Shown here in pieces: positions 16,306 through 25,027 of a DNA stretch of 64,000 bases. A program made the translations under genes and the position numbers. Position 1 is the stretch's first letter. Every line of letters starts with the position of its first letter. The DNA comes from Rhodobacterales bacterium HKCCE4037 (GTDB lineage Bacteria; Pseudomonadota; Alphaproteobacteria; Rhodobacterales; Rhodobacteraceae). Location: the NCBI GenBank assembly GCA_015689645.1, contig WVSM01000001.1, positions 62,001 to 126,000 on the forward strand. Direction: 5' to 3'. The notes below the pieces were generated by a model, which saw only the letters and a program-made list of their open reading frames with translations, ran no database searches and was not told the DNA's origin.

Positions 16306-17798
16306 AGGTCTGGGTTCCTCGCGATGCTGCGGCCAAGGCGCTTGGCGCGGATGCGGTCGCGGATGCGTTCAAGGCCGCCGGGGCGGAGGTTGTCCGAAAC
16401 GGCTCTCGCGGGATGATCTGGCTGGAGCCGCTGGTCGAAGTCGAGCGCGATGGCGTGCGCGTCGGCTACGGCAACGCGACGGTCGAGGATGTCGCGGCAA
16501 TTCTCGAAGGCTCTGCCGAGACGCTTGGGCCGGTCGAGGAGATCCCGTTTTTCGCGAAGCAGAACCGGCTGACGTTCCAGCGCTGCGGCGTGATCGACCC
16601 GCTGTCGCTTGAGGACTACGAGGCCCATGGCGGCCTTGCCGGCCTGCGCCGCGCGATCGACATGGAGGCCGCCGATATCGTGGCCGAGGTCACCGAGTCC
16701 GGCCTGCGCGGCCGGGGCGGCGCTGGCTTTCCGACCGGCATCAAGTGGGAGACGGTGCGCAAGGCCGACGCGCCGCAAAAGTACATCGTCTGCAATGCCG
16801 ACGAAGGCGACAGCGGCACCTTTGCCGACCGCATGATCATGGAGGGCGACCCGTTCTGCCTGATCGAAGGCATGGTGATCGCGGGCCTCGGCGTCGGCGC
16901 GACGAAGGGGTACATCTACCTGCGGTCGGAATATCCCGATGCCATCGAAGTGATGAATGCCGCCATTGAAATTGCACGTCAGAACAACGTTCTGGGGCGT
17001 GTTCTTCAGTCATCACATGAATTCGATCTGGAGGTGCGGGTCGGCGCGGGCGCCTATGTCTGCGGCGAGGAAACCTCGCTTCTGAACTCGCTCGAAGGCA
17101 AGCGCGGGATCGTCCGTGCCAAGCCGCCGCTTCCGGCGCTGGAAGGCTTCCTCGGGCGGCCAACGGTCGTGAACAACGTGATCTCTCTCGCCACCGTTCC
17201 GGTGATCTTCGAAAAGGGCGCCGCGCATTATGCCTCGTTCGGTCTTGGCCGGTCCAAGGGCACGATGCCGATCCAGATCGCGGGCAATGTGAAGTATGGC
17301 GGGTTGTTCGAGACGGCCTTCGGCATGCCGCTGGGGGAATTGGTGAATGACATCGCGGGCGGCACTATCACGGGACGCCCCGTGAAGGCGGTCCAGGTCG
17401 GCGGGCCGCTGGGGGCCTACTTTGCGCCCGAGAAATTCGACACGCCCTTCGCTTACGAGCCCTTTGACGGGGCCGGTGGCTTGATCGGCCACGCCGGTGT
17501 CGTGCTGTTCGATGACAGCGCCGACATGCTGGGGATGGCGCGGTTCGCAATGGAATTCTGCGCTGTGGAAAGCTGCGGCAAGTGCACGCCCTGCCGGATC
17601 GGCGCGGTGCGCGGGGTCGAGACCATCGACCGCATCGGGCGGGGCGATGCCTCGGCGATCCCGCTGCTGGTGGACCTGTGCGAAACGATGAAGGACGGCT
17701 CGCTTTGCGCGCTCGGGGGCTTCACGCCGTATCCGGTGATGAGCGCGCTGGAGCAATTCCCGGAGGAATTCACCGGCGTCCGGGAGGCTGCGGAATGA
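16302..17798 (+). CDS. fdsB: NAD-dependent formate dehydrogenase beta subunit FdsB (NuoF-like)
   Basis: 498 residues from ATG 16302, overlapping fdsG by four bases. A short N-terminal NuoE/thioredoxin-like part is followed by the NuoF core with the glycine-rich nucleotide site GLRGRGGAGFPTGIKWE (about residues 130-150) and the [4Fe-4S] site with SCGKCTPCRIG near residue 425 plus a later Cys in GSLCALGG. It binds FMN and reduces NAD+ with electrons from formate. The stop overlaps the following DUF4287 gene by four bases. Confidence 0.93.
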   Translation: MKVWVPRDAAAKALGADAVADAFKAAGAEVVRNGSRGMIWLEPLVEVERDGVRVGYGNATVEDVAAILEGSAETLGPVEEIPFFAKQNRLTFQRCGVIDPLSLEDYEAHGGLAGLRRAIDMEAADIVAEVTESGLRGRGGAGFPTGIKWETVRKADAPQKYIVCNADEGDSGTFADRMIMEGDPFCLIEGMVIAGLGVGATKGYIYLRSEYPDAIEVMNAAIEIARQNNVLGRVLQSSHEFDLEVRVGAGAYVCGEETSLLNSLEGKRGIVRAKPPLPALEGFLGRPTVVNNVISLATVPVIFEKGAAHYASFGLGRSKGTMPIQIAGNVKYGGLFETAFGMPLGELVNDIAGGTITGRPVKAVQVGGPLGAYFAPEKFDTPFAYEPFDGAGGLIGHAGVVLFDDSADMLGMARFAMEFCAVESCGKCTPCRIGAVRGVETIDRIGRGDASAIPLLVDLCETMKDGSLCALGGFTPYPVMSALEQFPEEFTGVREAAE

Positions 17799-18001
17799 GC
17801 GAGAAGGTGAAGGGCCCCGCGTCCTACTTCCCCTCCATCGAGAAGACATACGGCCAGCCGGTGTCGCACTGGCTCGACATGATCGCGGCGCGGTCTGACG
17901 AGAAGCACATGGAAACCGTGGGTTGGCTGAAATCCGAGCATGGCCTCGGGCACGGACACGCGAACGCTCTGGTCGCGCATGCACGCGCGCAGAAGGGATA
18001 A
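17795..18001 (+). CDS. DUF4287 small protein embedded in the fds operon
   Basis: 68 residues starting at an ATG that overlaps the fdsB stop (ATGA) and ending four bases before fdsA. The sequence (SYFPSIEKTYGQPVSHWLDM, then GLGHGHANALVAH) matches the DUF4287 family as I know it, soluble proteins of unknown function often annotated as DNA-binding-like domains. Such a gene is not part of the standard fdsGBACD layout. Its tight coupling on both sides suggests it is co-translated and may help assembly or regulation of the complex, but nothing in the sequence shows how. Confidence 0.85.
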   Translation: MSEKVKGPASYFPSIEKTYGQPVSHWLDMIAARSDEKHMETVGWLKSEHGLGHGHANALVAHARAQKG

Positions 18002-18005
18002 GACA

Positions 18006-20939
18006 ATGAAAGATTTCATCATTCCCAACGATCGCAAGATCTTCGACGACCGTGACATGGGCACGCCCGCCAAGCAGGGCGCGCCGGTCACGCTGACGGT
18101 CGACGGCTTCGAGGTGACGGTGCCCGAAGGCACGTCGGTGATGCGGGCGGCGGCGGAACTGGGCATGCAGATCCCCAAGCTCTGCGCGACGGATTCGGTG
18201 GAGGCCTTCGGGTCCTGCCGGCTGTGTGTCGTCGAGATCGAGGGGCGGCGCGGCACGCCCGCCTCCTGCACCACGCCGGTGGCCGAGGGCATGGTCGTGC
18301 GCACGCAGTCCGAGAAGGTGAAGAAGATCCGCAAGGGCGTGATGGAGCTATACGTCTCCGACCATCCGCTCGATTGCCTGACCTGCGGCGCCAACGGCGA
18401 TTGCGAATTGCAGGACATGGCGGGCGCCGTGGGCCTGCGCGACGTCCGCTACGAGCCGGGCGAAAACCATTATGATCCCGCAGGCATCGGCGCGCGCAGC
18501 CAGGCCGAGGCGCGCTGGCGTGCGCCCGAGGGGGAGGCGAACCCGCGCTACATCCCCAAGGACATCTCGAACCCCTATTTCACCTATGACCCATCGAAAT
18601 GCATCGTCTGTTCGCGCTGCGTGCGGGCGTGTGAGGAAGTGCAGGGCACCTTCGCGCTGACGATCGAGGGCCGTGGCTTTGAGAGCCGCGTGTCCGCCGG
18701 TGGGCCGCTCGACGATTTCCTGACGTCCGATTGCGTGTCCTGCGGCGCCTGCGTGCAGGCCTGTCCGACGGCGACCCTGCAGGAAAAATCGGTGATCGAG
18801 CTTGGCACGCCCGAACGCTCGGTCGTGACCACCTGCGCCTATTGCGGTGTGGGCTGTTCGTTCAAGGCCGAGTTGAACGGCGACGAGCTGGTCCGTATGA
18901 CGCCCTATAAGCATGGTGAGGCCAACCGTGGCCATTCCTGCGTGAAGGGCCGTTTCGCCTGGGGCTATGCGAACCACCAGGACCGCATTCTCAACCCGAT
19001 GATCCGCGACAGCGTCGATCAGCCGTGGAAAGAGGTGTCGTGGGAGGAGGCGATTTCCTTCGCGGCGAACAAGATGCGCGGGTTGCAGGAGAAATACGGG
19101 CGGAAGTCCGTGGGTGTCATCACCTCCAGCCGTTGCACGAACGAGGAGACCTATCTCGTCCAGAAGCTCGCCCGTGGCGTCTTCATGAACAACAACACCG
19201 ACACCTGCGCGCGGGTCTGCCATTCGCCGACCGGCTATGGCCTCGGCCAGACCTTCGGCACCAGCGCGGGCACGCAGAACTTCGACTCTGTCATGCACAC
19301 CGACGTTGCCGTCATCATCGGGGCGAACCCGACCGACGGTCACCCGGTCTTTGCCTCGCGCCTGAAAAAGCGCCTGCGCCAAGGCGCGAAACTGATCGTC
19401 ATCGACCCGCGCCGCACCGATATCGTGCGCTCGGCCCATATCGAGGCGTCGCACCATCTGCCGCTGCGGCCCGGCACCAACGTGGCCGTGGTCACGGCGC
19501 TGGCCCATGTGATCGTGACCGAGAAGCTCTATGACGAGACCTTCATCCGCGAACGCTGCGACTGGGACGAGTTCCAGGATTACGCCGCTTTCGTCAGCGA
19601 CCCGCGCCACTCGCCCGAGATGACCGAGGTTCTGACCGGCGTTCCGGCGGAGGAGCTGCGCAAGGCCGCGCGCCTCTACGCCACCGGCGGCAACGGAGCG
19701 ATTTACTACGGCCTCGGTGTGACCGAGCATTCCCAGGGCTCGACCACCGTCATGGGCATCGCGAACCTCGCCATGCTGACCGGCAACATCGGGCGCGAAG
19801 GCGTGGGCGTGAACCCGCTGCGCGGCCAGAACAACGTGCAGGGCTCGTGCGACATGGGTTCCTTCCCGCACGAATTGCCCGGGTATCGCCACGTCAAAGG
19901 CGCCGAGGTGCGCGCGATCTTCGAAAGCAAGTGGGGCGTGACCATCGACCCGGAACCCGGCCTGCGCATCCCCAACATGCTCGACGCGGCTGTCTCCGGC
20001 AGCTTCAAGGGTCTCTATTGCCAGGGGGAGGACATCCTGCAATCCGACCCGGACACGCACCACGTCGCCGCGGGCCTTGCCGCGATGGAATGCGTGATCG
20101 TCCATGACCTGTTCCTGAACGAGACGGCCAATTACGCGCATGTGTTCCTGCCCGGCTCCACCTTCCTCGAGAAGGACGGGACCTTCACCAATGCCGAGCG
20201 GCGCATCAACCGCGTGCGCGAGGTGATGAAGCCCAAGCAGGGTTATGCCGATTGGGAGGTCACGCAGCTTCTGGCCAATGCCATGGGCGCGGATTGGAAC
20301 TACACCCATCCCTCGCAGATCATGGAAGAAATCGCGGAAACCACCCCCGGCTTCGCCCATGTGAATTACGAGATGCTGGACGAGCGCGGCTCGGTCCAGT
20401 GGCCCTGCAACGACGACGCGCCGGATGGCTCGCCGATCATGCATGTCGATGGTTTCGTGCGCGGCAAGGGGCGCTTCATCAACACCGAATACGTGGCCAC
20501 GGACGAACGCACCGGACCCCGTTTCCCGCTGTTGCTGACGACGGGCCGCATCCTGTCGCAATACAACGTGGGCGCACAGACGCGGCGCACCCAGAACTCC
20601 ATCTGGCATTCCGAGGACGTGCTGGAGATTCACCCGCACGATGCCGAGGTGCGAGGCATCAAGGAGGGCGACTGGGTCAAGCTGGCTTCCCGCGCCGGGG
20701 AAACGAGCCTGCGCGCGACGTTGACGGACCGCGTGGTGCCGGGCGTCGTCTACACGACCTTCCACCACCCCGACACGCAGGCCAACGTCATCACCACCGA
20801 TTTCTCGGACTGGGCGACGAACTGCCCGGAATACAAGGTGACGGCGGTGCAGGTGGGCCTGTCGAACGGACCGACCGACTGGCAGGTGGAGTATAACGAG
20901 CAGGCCGAGCGCTCGCGGCGCATCGAAGCGGCAGAGTGA
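18006..20939 (+). CDS. fdsA: NAD-dependent formate dehydrogenase alpha subunit FdsA (molybdopterin catalytic subunit)
   Basis: 977 residues from ATG 18006. N-terminal [2Fe-2S] domain (CATDSVEAFGSCRLC), His-ligated [4Fe-4S] motif (DHPLDCLTCGANGDCELQ), two ferredoxin clusters (CIVCSRCVRAC and CVSCGACVQAC), then the molybdopterin oxidoreductase domain with CAYCGVGC. The metal-coordinating residue is Cys405 in CARVCHSPTGYG, where E. coli FdhF has selenocysteine. A C-terminal molydop-binding domain closes the protein. It oxidises formate to CO2 at a bis-MGD cofactor in the cytoplasm. Its end overlaps fdhD by four bases. Confidence 0.95.
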   Translation: MKDFIIPNDRKIFDDRDMGTPAKQGAPVTLTVDGFEVTVPEGTSVMRAAAELGMQIPKLCATDSVEAFGSCRLCVVEIEGRRGTPASCTTPVAEGMVVRTQSEKVKKIRKGVMELYVSDHPLDCLTCGANGDCELQDMAGAVGLRDVRYEPGENHYDPAGIGARSQAEARWRAPEGEANPRYIPKDISNPYFTYDPSKCIVCSRCVRACEEVQGTFALTIEGRGFESRVSAGGPLDDFLTSDCVSCGACVQACPTATLQEKSVIELGTPERSVVTTCAYCGVGCSFKAELNGDELVRMTPYKHGEANRGHSCVKGRFAWGYANHQDRILNPMIRDSVDQPWKEVSWEEAISFAANKMRGLQEKYGRKSVGVITSSRCTNEETYLVQKLARGVFMNNNTDTCARVCHSPTGYGLGQTFGTSAGTQNFDSVMHTDVAVIIGANPTDGHPVFASRLKKRLRQGAKLIVIDPRRTDIVRSAHIEASHHLPLRPGTNVAVVTALAHVIVTEKLYDETFIRERCDWDEFQDYAAFVSDPRHSPEMTEVLTGVPAEELRKAARLYATGGNGAIYYGLGVTEHSQGSTTVMGIANLAMLTGNIGREGVGVNPLRGQNNVQGSCDMGSFPHELPGYRHVKGAEVRAIFESKWGVTIDPEPGLRIPNMLDAAVSGSFKGLYCQGEDILQSDPDTHHVAAGLAAMECVIVHDLFLNETANYAHVFLPGSTFLEKDGTFTNAERRINRVREVMKPKQGYADWEVTQLLANAMGADWNYTHPSQIMEEIAETTPGFAHVNYEMLDERGSVQWPCNDDAPDGSPIMHVDGFVRGKGRFINTEYVATDERTGPRFPLLLTTGRILSQYNVGAQTRRTQNSIWHSEDVLEIHPHDAEVRGIKEGDWVKLASRAGETSLRATLTDRVVPGVVYTTFHHPDTQANVITTDFSDWATNCPEYKVTAVQVGLSNGPTDWQVEYNEQAERSRRIEAAE

Positions 20940-21745
20940 AACCGACCCGCTCCATATCCGCCCGGGCCATGGGCATGGACGACACGCGCGACGTGGCGCG
21001 CTCCCTTCCGGAGGAAAGCCCCGTCGCCGTGACCGTCAATGGCACGACGCAGGCCGTGATGATGTGCTCGCCCGCCGACCTGGAAGATTTCGCGGTGGGC
21101 TTCGCCTTTACCGAGGGATTCGCCACGCCGGACCAGACCGAGAGCGTGGAGATCGTCGAGACGGACGTCGGGATCGAGGCGCGCCTTTGGGTTGTGGACG
21201 AGATCGCCGAGGCTTTGGGTGAGCGGCGCCGGGCGATGATGGGGCCGGTCGGCTGTGGCCTGTGTGGCATCGACTCGCTGGAACAGGCGCTGCGCGATCT
21301 GCCGGTGCTGGGGCGGGGCGGCTCAGTTGGTCTTGCCGAGGCGGCGCAGGCGCCGGAGGCCTTGCGCGCGCACCAGCCGCTCCACGATCTGACCCATGCG
21401 GTGCATGCCGCAGGCTTCCTGCTGCCCGGAGAGGGCATCGTCCTGGCCCGCGAGGACGTGGGCCGTCACAACGCGCTCGACAAGCTGATCGGCGCTGCGT
21501 TGCGCGAGGGACGTGACCTGTCGGCGGGGGCGATTGTCCTGACCTCCCGCGTGTCGGTCGAGATGGTGCAGAAGACCGTCCTGGCCGGTTGCCCGATCCT
21601 GATCGCCGTTTCCGCCCCGACCGCCCATGCCGTGCGGCTGGCCGAGGCCGCGAAGCTGACCATCGCGGCTTTCGCGCGCGGCGGACGTCTGGAGACGTTT
21701 ACCCATCATACCCGCATCGATCGGAGCAAGACCCATGCCGCATGA
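20936..21745 (+). CDS. fdhD: formate dehydrogenase accessory sulfurtransferase FdhD (FdsC)
   Basis: 269 residues from a GTG at 20936 that overlaps the fdsA stop (GTGA). The motif GPVGCGLCGID holds the CxxC pair that receives sulfur from a cysteine desulfurase and delivers it to the molybdenum cofactor; the C-terminal LAREDVGRHNALDKLIG block is the cofactor-binding hallmark of FdhD. It is needed for maturation of FdsA and does not form part of the active complex. It overlaps fdsD by 11 bases. Confidence 0.93.
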   Translation: MKPTRSISARAMGMDDTRDVARSLPEESPVAVTVNGTTQAVMMCSPADLEDFAVGFAFTEGFATPDQTESVEIVETDVGIEARLWVVDEIAEALGERRRAMMGPVGCGLCGIDSLEQALRDLPVLGRGGSVGLAEAAQAPEALRAHQPLHDLTHAVHAAGFLLPGEGIVLAREDVGRHNALDKLIGAALREGRDLSAGAIVLTSRVSVEMVQKTVLAGCPILIAVSAPTAHAVRLAEAAKLTIAAFARGGRLETFTHHTRIDRSKTHAA

Positions 21746-21938
21746 AAAGCTGATCCGCATGGCCAACCAGATCGCCACCTTCTTCGCGACCCAGCCCGGC
21801 AGTGACCAGGCCGAGCGCGTGGCGGCACATCTGAACGACTTCTGGGGCCCGGAGATGCGCGCGGAGCTGAAGGCCCATGCGGCGCAGGATGACAGCGACT
21901 TGTCGCCCCTGGTCAAGGACGCGCTTCCCCTGATCTGA
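21735..21938 (+). CDS. fdsD: formate dehydrogenase delta subunit FdsD
   Basis: 67 residues with the family layout: HEKLIRMANQIATFF near the N-terminus, then HLNDFWGPEMRAEL. FdsD is the small last gene of fds operons and in Rhodobacter capsulatus is required for an active complex. It begins inside the end of fdhD (11-base overlap), so it is translationally coupled. This closes the operon; downstream lies a GC-rich gene-free stretch. Confidence 0.92.
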   Translation: MPHEKLIRMANQIATFFATQPGSDQAERVAAHLNDFWGPEMRAELKAHAAQDDSDLSPLVKDALPLI

Positions 21939-22254
21939 GGGTTGCGCCCGGATCGGTTTCGGGGCGCTCCCGCATCTGCCTCGACCTTGCGGTCTCCGGC
22001 ATTTGGGCCGGGCGCGCCGGGGGCCGCAAGCGGCCCGTCGGCGCGGGGCGTTGCGCCTTGCCGTCGGGTTTGGGTGCGCGTGGAGAGCGGGGAGCCTCCG
22101 GCGGGCATTTTCGGGGAACAAAGAGGGGCGGGGGCAGGCGCGACGTCCTTCGGTGTGCGGGCTGTCTCACCTTGCGTTGATCGCTTGAGTGATCCGGCAC
22201 GGGGGGCTAGGGTTTCAGTATCCGAATTCCGGTCTCAAAATGTGGAACCACGTC
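21939..22254. other. gene-free GC-rich stretch between fdsD and the dehydratase gene
   Basis: 316 bases with no supported gene. It is GC-rich with several short hairpins, none followed by a good U-run. Near its middle (22104-22127) is a copy of the recurrent intergenic motif GCATTTT...GGAACAAAGA also present at 44617 and 60598. An in-frame GTG at 22189 would extend the dehydratase by 22 residues without family similarity, so I leave that part untranslated. Confidence 0.5.
22115..22124 (+). repeat. copy 1 of recurrent intergenic motif GGAACAAAGA
   Basis: GGAACAAAGAGG preceded by GCATTTTCGG. The same core with a T-rich lead-in appears before purS (44617-44626) and before the amidase gene (60598-60607). 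A 10-mer would rarely occur three times in 64 kb by chance, so this is a genuine dispersed element. Its role is unknown. Confidence 0.6.
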
Positions 22255-24024
22255 ATGTCCGACACCCGCGCCAACCGCCGCTACCGCAGCCAGGAATGGT
22301 TCGACAATCCGAACAATCCGGGGATGACCGCGCTTTACCTCGAGCGTTACCAGAACCAGGCGTTCACGAAGGGCGAGTTGCAGGCGGAGAAGCCGATCAT
22401 CGGGATTGCGCAGACCGGTTCGGACCTTGTGCCGTGCAACAAGATCCACGTCTTCCTGATGGACCGGATCAAGGCGGGAATCCGCGACGCGGGGGGTATC
22501 CCGCTAGAGTTTCCCGTGCACCCGATCCAGGAGACGGGCAAGCGGCCGACGGCGGCGCTGGACCGGAACCTGCAATATCTGAGCCTTGTGGAGGTGCTGC
22601 ACGGCTATCCGATCGACGGGGTGGTGCTGACGACCGGGTGTGACAAGACCACGCCCGCGATGCTGATGGGGGCGGCGACGGTGGACCTGCCGGCGATTGC
22701 GCTGAATGGCGGTCCGATGTTGGACGGCTGGTATAAAGGCAAGCGGGCCGGTTCGGGGACGAGCATCTGGGAGGGGCGGCGGCTGCTGGCGGCAGGCAAG
22801 ATCGGATACGAGGAATTCATGGAGCTGGCCTGTGCGTCGTCTCCGTCGCTGGGGCATTGCAACACGATGGGCACCGCCTCCACGATGAACGCGCTGGCCG
22901 AGGCGCTGGGAATGAGCCTGCCCGGCAATGCCGCGATCCCGGCGCCGTTCCGGGAACGGATGGAGATGGCCTACCTGACGGGGCGTCGGGCTGTGGAGAT
23001 GGTGGAGGAGGATCTGAAGCCATCGGATATCCTGACGCGCGCGGCGTTCGAGAACGCGATCAAGGTCAACACGGCGATTGGCGGGTCGACCAATGCGCCG
23101 CCGCACCTGCAGGCACTGGCTCGGCATGCGGGGGTTGAGTTGCACGTGACGGATTGGGAGGTGGTGGGGCACAAGCTGCCGCTCCTGCTGAACATGCAGC
23201 CGGCGGGGGAATACCTGGGCGAGAGCTTCTTCCGCGCGGGCGGGGTTCCGGCGGTGATGGGGGAGTTGCTGGCCGCAGGGTTGCTGGACGGGTCGGTGAT
23301 GACGGCGTCGGGCAAATCCTTGTCAGAGGCGTTGGGCGGGGCGCGGTCGCTGGATCGCGAGGTGATCCGGCCGGTTGCGGAGCCGATGCGGGAGGAGGCC
23401 GGGTTCGCGGTGCTGTCGGGGAACCTGTTCGACTCGGCGCTGATGAAGACCAGCGTCATTTCGGCCGATTTCCGGGCGCGGTTCCTGAAGGACAACCGGT
23501 TCACGGGCCGGGCAATCGTGTTCGAGGGGCCGGAGGATTACCACGATCGGGTGAACGATCCGGAACTGGCGATCGACGATCACTCGATCCTGTTCATCCG
23601 GGGCGTGGGCTGCGTGGGCTATCCCGGCTCGGCGGAGGTGGTGAACATGCAGCCGCCGGATGCTCTCATCAAGGATGGGATCAAGCACCTGCCGACGGTT
23701 GGGGACGGACGGCAATCGGGGACGTCGGAGAGCCCGTCGATCCTGAATGCCTCGCCCGAGGCGGTTGTGGGGGGCGGGCTGGCCTACCTGCAGACCGGGG
23801 ACGAGGTGCGGCTGGACCTGAACGAAGGGACGCTGAACGCGCTGGTGCCGGAGGCGGAATGGGAGGCGCGGAAGGCGGCCTGGACGCCGCCGGAGCTGCA
23901 TCACCAGACGCCGTGGCAGGAGCTTTACCGGCGCCATGTCGGGCAGCTGGCCGACGGCGGCTGCCTGGAGCTGGCGACGGCCTACCAGCGGATCGCGGGG
24001 GACCTGCCACGGGACAATCACTGA
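22255..24024 (+). CDS. IlvD/Edd-family dehydratase, xylonate/arabonate type
   Basis: 589 residues from ATG 22255, chosen because the start MSDTRANRRYRSQEWFDNP lines up with the N-terminus of Caulobacter xylonate dehydratase as I remember it; GTG 22189 and ATG 22240 are upstream alternatives. Cluster ligands Cys61 (LVPCNK), Cys129 (TTGCDKTTP) and Cys202 (GHCNTMGTAS) are present. It should dehydrate a sugar acid (pentonate) to a 2-keto-3-deoxy acid. The protein ends PRDNH, like family members ending PRHNH. No sugar transporter or dehydrogenase is adjacent, so the exact substrate is open; L-arabonate, D-xylonate and related acids are all possible. Confidence 0.87.
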   Translation: MSDTRANRRYRSQEWFDNPNNPGMTALYLERYQNQAFTKGELQAEKPIIGIAQTGSDLVPCNKIHVFLMDRIKAGIRDAGGIPLEFPVHPIQETGKRPTAALDRNLQYLSLVEVLHGYPIDGVVLTTGCDKTTPAMLMGAATVDLPAIALNGGPMLDGWYKGKRAGSGTSIWEGRRLLAAGKIGYEEFMELACASSPSLGHCNTMGTASTMNALAEALGMSLPGNAAIPAPFRERMEMAYLTGRRAVEMVEEDLKPSDILTRAAFENAIKVNTAIGGSTNAPPHLQALARHAGVELHVTDWEVVGHKLPLLLNMQPAGEYLGESFFRAGGVPAVMGELLAAGLLDGSVMTASGKSLSEALGGARSLDREVIRPVAEPMREEAGFAVLSGNLFDSALMKTSVISADFRARFLKDNRFTGRAIVFEGPEDYHDRVNDPELAIDDHSILFIRGVGCVGYPGSAEVVNMQPPDALIKDGIKHLPTVGDGRQSGTSESPSILNASPEAVVGGGLAYLQTGDEVRLDLNEGTLNALVPEAEWEARKAAWTPPELHHQTPWQELYRRHVGQLADGGCLELATAYQRIAGDLPRDNH

Positions 24025-24026
24025 GG

Positions 24027-24042
24027 TGTGCAAGGTTGCACA
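24027..24042. repeat. 16-bp dyad TGTGCAA-GG-TTGCACA just after the dehydratase stop
   Basis: Perfect 7-bp arms with a two-base centre, three bases after the stop codon. The arms are identical to the core of the large palindrome at 5578-5605. It may be a protein-binding site or a small hairpin (UGUGC stem, AAGGUU loop). Confidence 0.6.
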
Positions 24043-24099
24043 AAGAGGTTAAGTGACTGTAATAGAATGAAAAACCGAAGCCTGTTAGGGACTTGTTAA

Positions 24100-24155
24100 C
24101 CGGGAAGTCGGGGGCTCTGCCCCCGTCGCCTTCGGCGACTCCCCCGGAGGTTTTT
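24100..24155 (+). terminator. branched hairpin cluster with T-run downstream of the dehydratase
   Basis: Two adjacent stem-loops, GGGGGC-TCT-GCCCCC (24110-24124) and GTCGCC-TTC-GGCGAC (24125-24139), followed by CCCCCGGAGG and five Ts (24151-24155). An outer pairing CCGGG/CCCGG is also possible, giving a three-way structure. It probably ends the dehydratase transcript. The GGGGGCTCTGCCCCC unit is, from memory, frequent between genes in Rhodobacterales, so it may be a repeat copy. Confidence 0.55.
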
Positions 24156-24303
24156 CTGGCAAGATGAAAGGGGCGCGTGGCGTGTGTTATGCACGCTGCG
24201 GGCCTGTTTCGGGCGCGGATCTGCGTTCGGAATATGTCTTTTGCCGGTGCCGACATCTGCGCTTACAGTTCGGCACAGGACAATCGTTCCGGAGCGCCTG
24301 CCG

Positions 24304-24993
24304 ATGACCCTGACCCTCTATTCGCATCCGCTGGCGTCGTTCTGCCACAAGGTGCTGATTGCACTCTATGAAACGGGCACCGCCTTCGAGCCGCTGCTGG
24401 TGGACCTGTCCGATGCGGGCGCGCACGCGAAGTTCCTCGACATCTGGCCTGTCGGGAAGATGCCAGTGCTGCGCGACGCGGCGCGGGGCAGGACTATTCC
24501 GGAGGCCTCGATCATCATCGAGTACCTGGACCAGATCCGGTCAGGGGAGCCGGGGATGCTGCCTGCCGATCCGAACACGTGCCTTCAGGCGCGTCTGTGG
24601 GATCGGTTCTTCGACCTGTATGTGCAGGAGCCGATGCAGAAGATCGTGTTCGACAGTTTCCGCCCCGAGGCCGAGAAGGACCGGCGCGGGGTTGTCGAGG
24701 CCGGGGAGCGCCTGAACCAGGCCTACGCCATGGTGGATGCGCATATGGCGGGGCGGATATGGGCCGCCGGTGACGCGTTCAGCATCGCCGAGTGTTCCGC
24801 CGCGCCGGCGCTGTTCTTCGCGGGCATCATCATGCCGTTCGGACCTGCGCAGACCGCGTTGCATGGGTATTTCGAGCGGCTGGTCGAGCGCGCCTCGGTC
24901 CGGCGCGTGTTGGTCGAGGCGCAGCCCCATTTCGGGAATTTTCCGTTCAGCGACAGGATTCCGGAGCGGTTCCTGACGCTGACAATGACCTGA
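24304..24993 (+). CDS. glutathione S-transferase family protein
   Basis: 229 residues from ATG 24304, with GGAG nine bases upstream; longer in-frame starts lack similarity. The N-terminal thioredoxin-like domain begins TLYSHPLASFCHKVLIALYE and contains the glutathione-contacting PVLRD...IPEASIIIEYL segment; the C-terminal half is all-helical. The catalytic residue at the start of helix 1 is probably Ser or Cys in ASFCHK. It should conjugate or reduce electrophiles using glutathione in the cytoplasm. It stands alone between the dehydratase and the cupin gene and its substrate is unknown. Confidence 0.87.
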   Translation: MTLTLYSHPLASFCHKVLIALYETGTAFEPLLVDLSDAGAHAKFLDIWPVGKMPVLRDAARGRTIPEASIIIEYLDQIRSGEPGMLPADPNTCLQARLWDRFFDLYVQEPMQKIVFDSFRPEAEKDRRGVVEAGERLNQAYAMVDAHMAGRIWAAGDAFSIAECSAAPALFFAGIIMPFGPAQTALHGYFERLVERASVRRVLVEAQPHFGNFPFSDRIPERFLTLTMT

Positions 24994-25027
24994 CCGGCGG
25001 GAGGTGCCGCGCCGGTCAGTGGCGACC

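Noticed and set aside
18348-20768. Open frame of about 800 codons antisense to fdsA
   Set aside because: High-GC codon bias keeps antisense frames open; the fdsA protein has full family similarity and the antisense product shows low-complexity His, Arg and Val composition with no recognised domain.
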